10,005 bases of DNA from assembly GCA_030642885.1 (NCBI GenBank), contig DAOWMX010000055.1:1-10005 (forward strand), written 5' to 3'. This DNA comes from Anaerolineales bacterium. GTDB taxonomy: Bacteria; Chloroflexota; Anaerolineae; Anaerolineales; E44-bin32. Positions within the stretch are counted from its first letter, which is position 1. Each line of letters starts with the position of its first letter. Positions 6,537-10,005 of this stretch are shown in pieces. The notes below the pieces were generated by a model. That model was not told the DNA's origin. It did no database searches and worked only from the letters and a program-made list of their open reading frames with translations. A program made the translations under genes and the position numbers.

Positions 6537-7712
6537 TCAGGCGCCGCCCGCACTATAGAGCTCAGCGTCGGTGGGTGTCCGCCCTGAAGGATCATGGACG
6601 TAAACCCAGGTTCCTTCCTCCGCCCAGTTGAAGATCCAATGAGAGTCGAAAGGCGACATATTTACACAGCCATGGGAGCGGGGATAACCATAGCCATTGT
6701 GCCAGTATGCCCCATGGATAGCCCGCGACTCATCAAAATACAGAATCCAGGGAACGTCCTCCAGGTAGTAAAAATCCGAGCGGTCAGCGGCAAACGATCC
6801 TGCCATGGGATCGGCCTCAAGTTTTTCGTATACCTGGAAAACTCCAGGCTGCGTCCACCATCCATCCAGTCCCGTCGAGATGAGTGTCGCGAACACCAAC
6901 TGGCCTTGTTCATAGACCGTCATTGTTTGCTCGTAGAGATCAATCGAAATCCAGCGATCGGATTCGACCCCCTCGGGACGAGTACCGTCGGGGATTACTT
7001 TCGCTATTCTGCGCTGTTCGATCCAATCATCCGGACCGATTTGATACCAGACCCAGCCATTTACCTCCCGCGAATCGGACACATAAACCATTTGAAAACG
7101 CTCGACCGTGCGGCCGGTTTTGGGCTGGTCCAGGCCTGGTTCTCGACTCGTTTCTGTGCGGGTGAGTACCCATGCAAAGGTCTGGCTTGGTGTACGAGAG
7201 AAAGCCAAGCCCTTGTAAGATGGTGTTGAGAGGCGAGCCATGCCGTCCCCACGGACATAGACACCGGGAACGATCATATAGGCTACGGCATTGTCCTGAT
7301 CATAACGTTCGATCCATGAGAAAAATACAAAACCGGGTTCAATTTTCCGATATGAATTCTGCCCTTTTAATGCATCCTGCAGGCTGGTATAGAGAGGCGT
7401 TCCATCCTTACTTTTTGACCGCACGTAGTAGAAAGGCAGGTCGCCTAGGGACTCATCTAGCCGAACAAGCGGGAGCGGTCGTTGTGGCAAAAGACCTTTG
7501 CTTGCGAGCTCGTTGAGTTCTGCTCTCTCACCCTGCGGCCTGCAGCGCTCAGGGAATCTCAATTGAAAGCGGACAGGACACACCGGGCTGTTAGGTTCCA
7601 CGACACCATCCACACTATCCGTAGAACCTGCCTGTGCAGACCGCGCGCTTAACCCCATGAAAAGGACGCTGATAAGAATTCCCAGAGTTATTTCCAGACG
7701 CAATTTCGCCAT
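6537..7712 (-). CDS. Exported L,D-transpeptidase (YkuD domain)
   Basis: This 391-residue protein starts with a signal peptide (M-A-K-L-R-L, hydrophobic core 9-21, probable cleavage after A-Q-A at 26-28), so it acts outside the membrane. Residues 252-375 are the YkuD catalytic domain, with H333-G and the signature S346-H-G-C349-V-N351; C349 is the nucleophile that makes 3-3 peptidoglycan cross-links or attaches proteins to the wall. The middle (about 90-245) has repeated beta-rich segments, possibly SH3-like, that could bind the wall. C45 and C57 near the mature N-terminus may form a disulfide. ATG 7712 is chosen because AAGGTG (7725-7720) lies 7 bases before it and a promoter (-10 at 7740-7735) would overlap any longer form. 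L,D-cross-linking suits a peptidoglycan-containing cell; envelope type remains open. Confidence 0.92.
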   Translation of the reverse strand: MAKLRLEITLGILISVLFMGLSARSAQAGSTDSVDGVVEPNSPVCPVRFQLRFPERCRPQGERAELNELASKGLLPQRPLPLVRLDESLGDLPFYYVRSKSKDGTPLYTSLQDALKGQNSYRKIEPGFVFFSWIERYDQDNAVAYMIVPGVYVRGDGMARLSTPSYKGLAFSRTPSQTFAWVLTRTETSREPGLDQPKTGRTVERFQMVYVSDSREVNGWVWYQIGPDDWIEQRRIAKVIPDGTRPEGVESDRWISIDLYEQTMTVYEQGQLVFATLISTGLDGWWTQPGVFQVYEKLEADPMAGSFAADRSDFYYLEDVPWILYFDESRAIHGAYWHNGYGYPRSHGCVNMSPFDSHWIFNWAEEGTWVYVHDPSGRTPTDAELYSAGGA

Positions 7713-7734
7713 AATTGGACACCTTAGGTCTAGA

Positions 7735-7763
7735 ATTATAACCAGCAAACGCGCAGATGTCAC
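7735..7763 (-). promoter_or_regulatory. Sigma-70-type promoter of the L,D-transpeptidase gene
   Basis: On the - strand, -35 GTGACA (7763-7758, 5 of 6 consensus) and -10 TATAAT (7740-7735, perfect) are separated by 17 bases. Transcription would start near 7728, directly before the SD, giving a leader of about 16 bases. The promoter position rules out coding starts upstream of 7712. Confidence 0.75.
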
Positions 7764-7804
7764 TGCCTCCGGGATCCTAGAGTGACGATGCCGGTAAGAC
7801 GCTG

Positions 7805-7847
7805 CTAATAAAGAAGTGGATCGATGGGCGATTCCCTCGATCCACTT
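7805..7847 (-). terminator. Rho-independent terminator of thrS
   Basis: An 11-bp perfect stem AAGTGGATCGA (7814-7824) / TCGATCCACTT (7837-7847) is extended by GGG/CCC around a CGATT loop, with one bulged base. On the - strand it is followed by CTTTATTAG. It lies 22 bases past the thrS stop. Confidence 0.75.
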
Positions 7848-7868
7848 ACGCTCGCAGATTTGCCAGAT

Positions 7869-9662
7869 CTACTTGTGCTCCAGAACCTCGGCAGTCAATC
7901 GCTCGAGGAAGGCTTCTATCGACAATGCCCCCAGATCCTCTCCTGAACGCAGCCGCACCGCAACCTGCTCGGCTTCCGCTTCACGATCCCCGACGACGAG
8001 CATATAAGGTATCTTTTGTAGTTGGGCGTCGCGGATTTTGGCATTCATACGCTCGCTGCGTTGATCAACATCGACTCGCACACCGCCTTCCCGTAATTGA
8101 GCAGCTACCTTTTCGGCGTACTCAACATGCCGGTCCGCGATCGGGATCAAAGTCGCCTGGATCGGCGCCAGCCATGTGGGGAATGCCCCTGCGAAATGCT
8201 CAATTAACACCCCCATGAATCGTTCCATGGATCCAAATAAGGCGCGATGGATCATATAGGGTCGATGTTCCTGGCCATCCTCGCCAATGTAAGCCATATC
8301 AAAACGGTCAGGGAGAATGAAGTCGAACTGGATCGTAGTCAGCTGCCATTCCCGTCCGAGGGCGTCGTTCAACTTTAAATCGATCTTCGGGCCGTAGAAA
8401 ACGGCTTCACCCTCGTCGATCTCATAGGGGACCCCGACGCGTTCGAGTGAATTGCGGAGCGCCTCCGTTGGTGCTTCCCAATCTTCTGGTCTCCCCGCTG
8501 CCTTTTCAGGGTTTCGCGTCGAGAGATACGCCTGAAAATTCTCGAAGCCGAAAGCGCGCAGGATATTCAGACTGAAATCGAGAACTCGGTCGATCTCCTC
8601 CGGCATCTGGTCCGGTCGGCAGAACAGGTGAGCGTCATCCTGCGTGAACCCTCTAACGCGCATAAGCCCATGAAGGACACCGCTCCGTTCGTAGCGATAC
8701 ACTGTCCCCCACTCGGCGTAGCGCAGCGGGAGGTCACGATACGAGCGCGTACGACTCTTGTAGATCTGGACGTGGAAGGGGCAGTTCATCGGTTTCAGGT
8801 AATACTGCTGCCCTTCAATATCCAGCGGCGCGTACATCCCATCTTGATACCAGTCGAGATGACCGCTCGTCTCCCATAGCTGCGCTTTTCCGATGTGGGG
8901 TGTGTAAACGAATTCATACCCTCCCCGTTCGTGTTCTTCGCGGGCGTAGTCCTCGGCGAGTTTGCGCACCATGCCGCCCTTCGGATGCCACAGTATCAGT
9001 CCTGGACCCACCGCATCGCTCACGCTGTAGAGATCGAGTTCCTTACCCAAGCGGCGGTGATCGCGCTTCTTCGCCTCTTCCAGCCGCCAGAGGTACTGGT
9101 CAAGTTCATCAGCCGACTCCCACGCCGTGCCATAAATACGCTGCAGCATGGGACGTTTCTCATCTCCGCGCCAGTAGGCGCCGGCGACATTGAGCAGCTT
9201 GACGGCTTTTGGATTGATTTTTTTCGTGCTCTCTACATGCGGTCCGCGGCAGAGATCCGTGAAGATATCATGCGTATAGATGGATATCTCCGGCTTTTCT
9301 TCGATCGGTTCGCCGTATTCATCCATCCCTCCGGCCTCCAGGCCTTCGATGAGTTCTATCTTATACGGTTGATCAGCGAACCGTTCTTGAGCCTCTTCTG
9401 CGGACAGAACCTCACGCTGGAATTCGAAATCGCCGGCGATGATTTCCTTCATCCTCGCTTCGACGCCCTCGAGATCCTCCGGGGTTAGCGGGCGCGGCAG
9501 ATCGAAGTCATAGTAAAAACCGTCCTCAATCGGCGGGCCAATGGCGATCTTCGCCTCTCCCGGGAACATCTCCATCACGGCCTGAGCCATGATGTGCGCC
9601 GTGGAGTGACGGATGCGGTACAGCTCCGATTCCTCATAACGTGCTTTTTTGCCCTTTGCCAT
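7869..9662 (-). CDS. thrS: Threonyl-tRNA synthetase, lacking the N-terminal TGS domain
   Basis: This enzyme charges tRNA-Thr with threonine. The 597 residues begin directly at the editing domain: H19-S-T-A-H23 and C138 (C-R-G-P-H) are the known editing-site residues that remove mischarged serine. The class II core follows, with zinc ligands C294 (M-N-C-P-F-H), H345 (D-D-A-H-L-F-C) and H472 (Y-M-I-H-R-A), motif 2 (R-Y-E-R-S-G near 323-328) and motif 3 (G-S-M-E-R-F at 477-482). The anticodon-binding domain occupies about 500-597. Common bacterial ThrRS are about 640 residues and have a TGS domain first; here it is absent, and the T-box terminator immediately upstream excludes a longer start. 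ATG 9662 follows AAGGAGG with 6-base spacing. Expression is controlled by the T-box leader; the gene is a single transcription unit. Confidence 0.96.
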   Translation of the reverse strand: MAKGKKARYEESELYRIRHSTAHIMAQAVMEMFPGEAKIAIGPPIEDGFYYDFDLPRPLTPEDLEGVEARMKEIIAGDFEFQREVLSAEEAQERFADQPYKIELIEGLEAGGMDEYGEPIEEKPEISIYTHDIFTDLCRGPHVESTKKINPKAVKLLNVAGAYWRGDEKRPMLQRIYGTAWESADELDQYLWRLEEAKKRDHRRLGKELDLYSVSDAVGPGLILWHPKGGMVRKLAEDYAREEHERGGYEFVYTPHIGKAQLWETSGHLDWYQDGMYAPLDIEGQQYYLKPMNCPFHVQIYKSRTRSYRDLPLRYAEWGTVYRYERSGVLHGLMRVRGFTQDDAHLFCRPDQMPEEIDRVLDFSLNILRAFGFENFQAYLSTRNPEKAAGRPEDWEAPTEALRNSLERVGVPYEIDEGEAVFYGPKIDLKLNDALGREWQLTTIQFDFILPDRFDMAYIGEDGQEHRPYMIHRALFGSMERFMGVLIEHFAGAFPTWLAPIQATLIPIADRHVEYAEKVAAQLREGGVRVDVDQRSERMNAKIRDAQLQKIPYMLVVGDREAEAEQVAVRLRSGEDLGALSIEAFLERLTAEVLEHK

Positions 9663-9692
9663 TTCTAACCTCCTTAAACCTTCCGCATATTA

Positions 9693-9721
9693 AATAAAAA
9701 TTCCCGCCCTCTGGGGCGGGA
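9693..9721 (-). terminator. Regulated terminator of the T-box leader
   Basis: The stem TCCCGCCC/GGGCGGGA (9721-9714 with 9709-9702 on the - strand, loop CAGA) is followed by ATTTTTATTTA. It lies about 40 bases before the thrS ATG and is the attenuator hairpin of the riboswitch. Confidence 0.9.
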
Positions 9722-9955
9722 GCACTTGCTCACACGGTTCCACCCAGATTGACCCTTGGTGGGTCATCTCTGACAGCCGCTAACGGTGCTGCTCCGTTCA
9801 CCATACTCGGTCGATGACTGACCTTTCCGGTTTCCGCTCGCGGGTGGTATTCGCCGGCTCATTTCTGGTGGGGACTCTCAATCCAAGATCCCCATTCCCT
9901 GTCAGACCCGATTCCGACTACTCGTCCCGGTCCATGCGTTTAAGGTATTTTATTG
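9696..9955 (-). ncRNA. T-box riboswitch leader of thrS
   Basis: The - strand leader carries the T-box sequence CTGGGTGGAACCGTG (9747-9733), close to the AGGGUGGNACCGCG consensus, with the UGGA (9742-9739) that pairs with the tRNA acceptor end. CTGGG (9747-9743) can pair with CCCAG (9715-9711) to form the antiterminator; that strand is also part of the terminator hairpin, so the two exclude each other. Upstream are stem I-like elements (GACGAGTAGTC, an AGGGAA bulge and a TTGGATTGAGAG loop). A likely threonine specifier is ACC at 9848-9846, though other ACC triplets are adjacent. Uncharged tRNA-Thr would favour read-through into thrS. This also fills the noncoding stretch of more than 300 bases at the right end of the window. 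Confidence 0.9.
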
Positions 9956-9961
9956 GACTTC

Positions 9962-9989
9962 ATTATAACGAGGCACGATCGATTGTCAA
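9962..9989 (-). promoter_or_regulatory. Consensus sigma-70-type promoter of the thrS leader
   Basis: A perfect -35 TTGACA (9989-9984) and a perfect -10 TATAAT (9967-9962) on the - strand are separated by 16 bases. Transcription should begin near 9955. Such a strong promoter fits control by attenuation and not at initiation. Confidence 0.88.
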
Positions 9990-10005
9990 CCATAATGTTT
10001 TTTCA

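Noticed and set aside
6594..7229. A 211-codon + strand frame inside the L,D-transpeptidase gene
   Set aside because: It is antisense to the conserved YkuD coding sequence, has no good SD and no domain.
7713..7763. Longer start for the L,D-transpeptidase
   Set aside because: The extension would include the -35/-10 promoter and the SD and would put extra residues before a standard signal peptide.
8895..9488. A 197-codon open frame on the + strand
   Set aside because: It lies wholly antisense to thrS, whose motifs are complete, has no recognisable domain and is an open shadow of GC-biased codons.
9663..9960. A tRNA gene or small ORF in the thrS upstream region
   Set aside because: No acceptor-stem/TPsiC pattern was found; the dense pairing is accounted for by the T-box leader.
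1..10005. CRISPR array, transposon or defence island
   Set aside because: No regularly spaced direct repeats, transposase, integrase, toxin-antitoxin or nuclease genes were seen; the genes are mostly housekeeping.

Overview
The window holds ten protein genes, one of them cut by the left edge, and no rRNA, tRNA, CRISPR array, transposase or phage gene. Base composition is moderately GC-rich, Shine-Dalgarno (SD) sites are good, and an amino-acid-sensing T-box leader controls thrS. Together with the family mix (NAL1-like trypsin-type protease, multi-domain L,D-transpeptidase, small Cys-rich orphan) this suggests a free-living Gram-positive-type or Chloroflexota bacterium, perhaps Anaerolineae. 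That is inference from style; no marker in the window proves it.

Left part, + strand (1-2813): the C-terminal part of a 2H phosphoesterase (2'-5' RNA ligase family), a two-TM YdcF/DUF218 membrane protein, a Nudix hydrolase of ADP-ribose pyrophosphatase type, and a class I SAM methyltransferase. The last two are closely spaced and probably cotranscribed, with a possible promoter before the Nudix gene. Convergent transcription ends at about 2814-2890.

Right part, - strand (10005 down to 2891): thrS with a complete leader (consensus promoter, T-box, antiterminator/terminator switch) and its own terminator; an exported L,D-transpeptidase with a clear promoter; a 119-residue protein with C-x2-C-x10-C-x2-C and its own terminator; lpdA (dihydrolipoamide dehydrogenase) standing alone; then a two-gene unit of a cytoplasmic trypsin-like protease and, by a 4-base ATGA overlap, a 94-residue protein that is a stand-alone copy of the protease's N-terminal domain. 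A perfect 15-bp palindrome lies between lpdA and the protease gene.

Most genes are housekeeping and look independently transcribed. The parts most worth attention are the protease/orphan-domain pair, the Cys-rich small protein with a DosR-like dyad placed where an activator would sit over a poor -35, and the unusually readable thrS T-box. I found no obvious multi-gene defence or mobile system.
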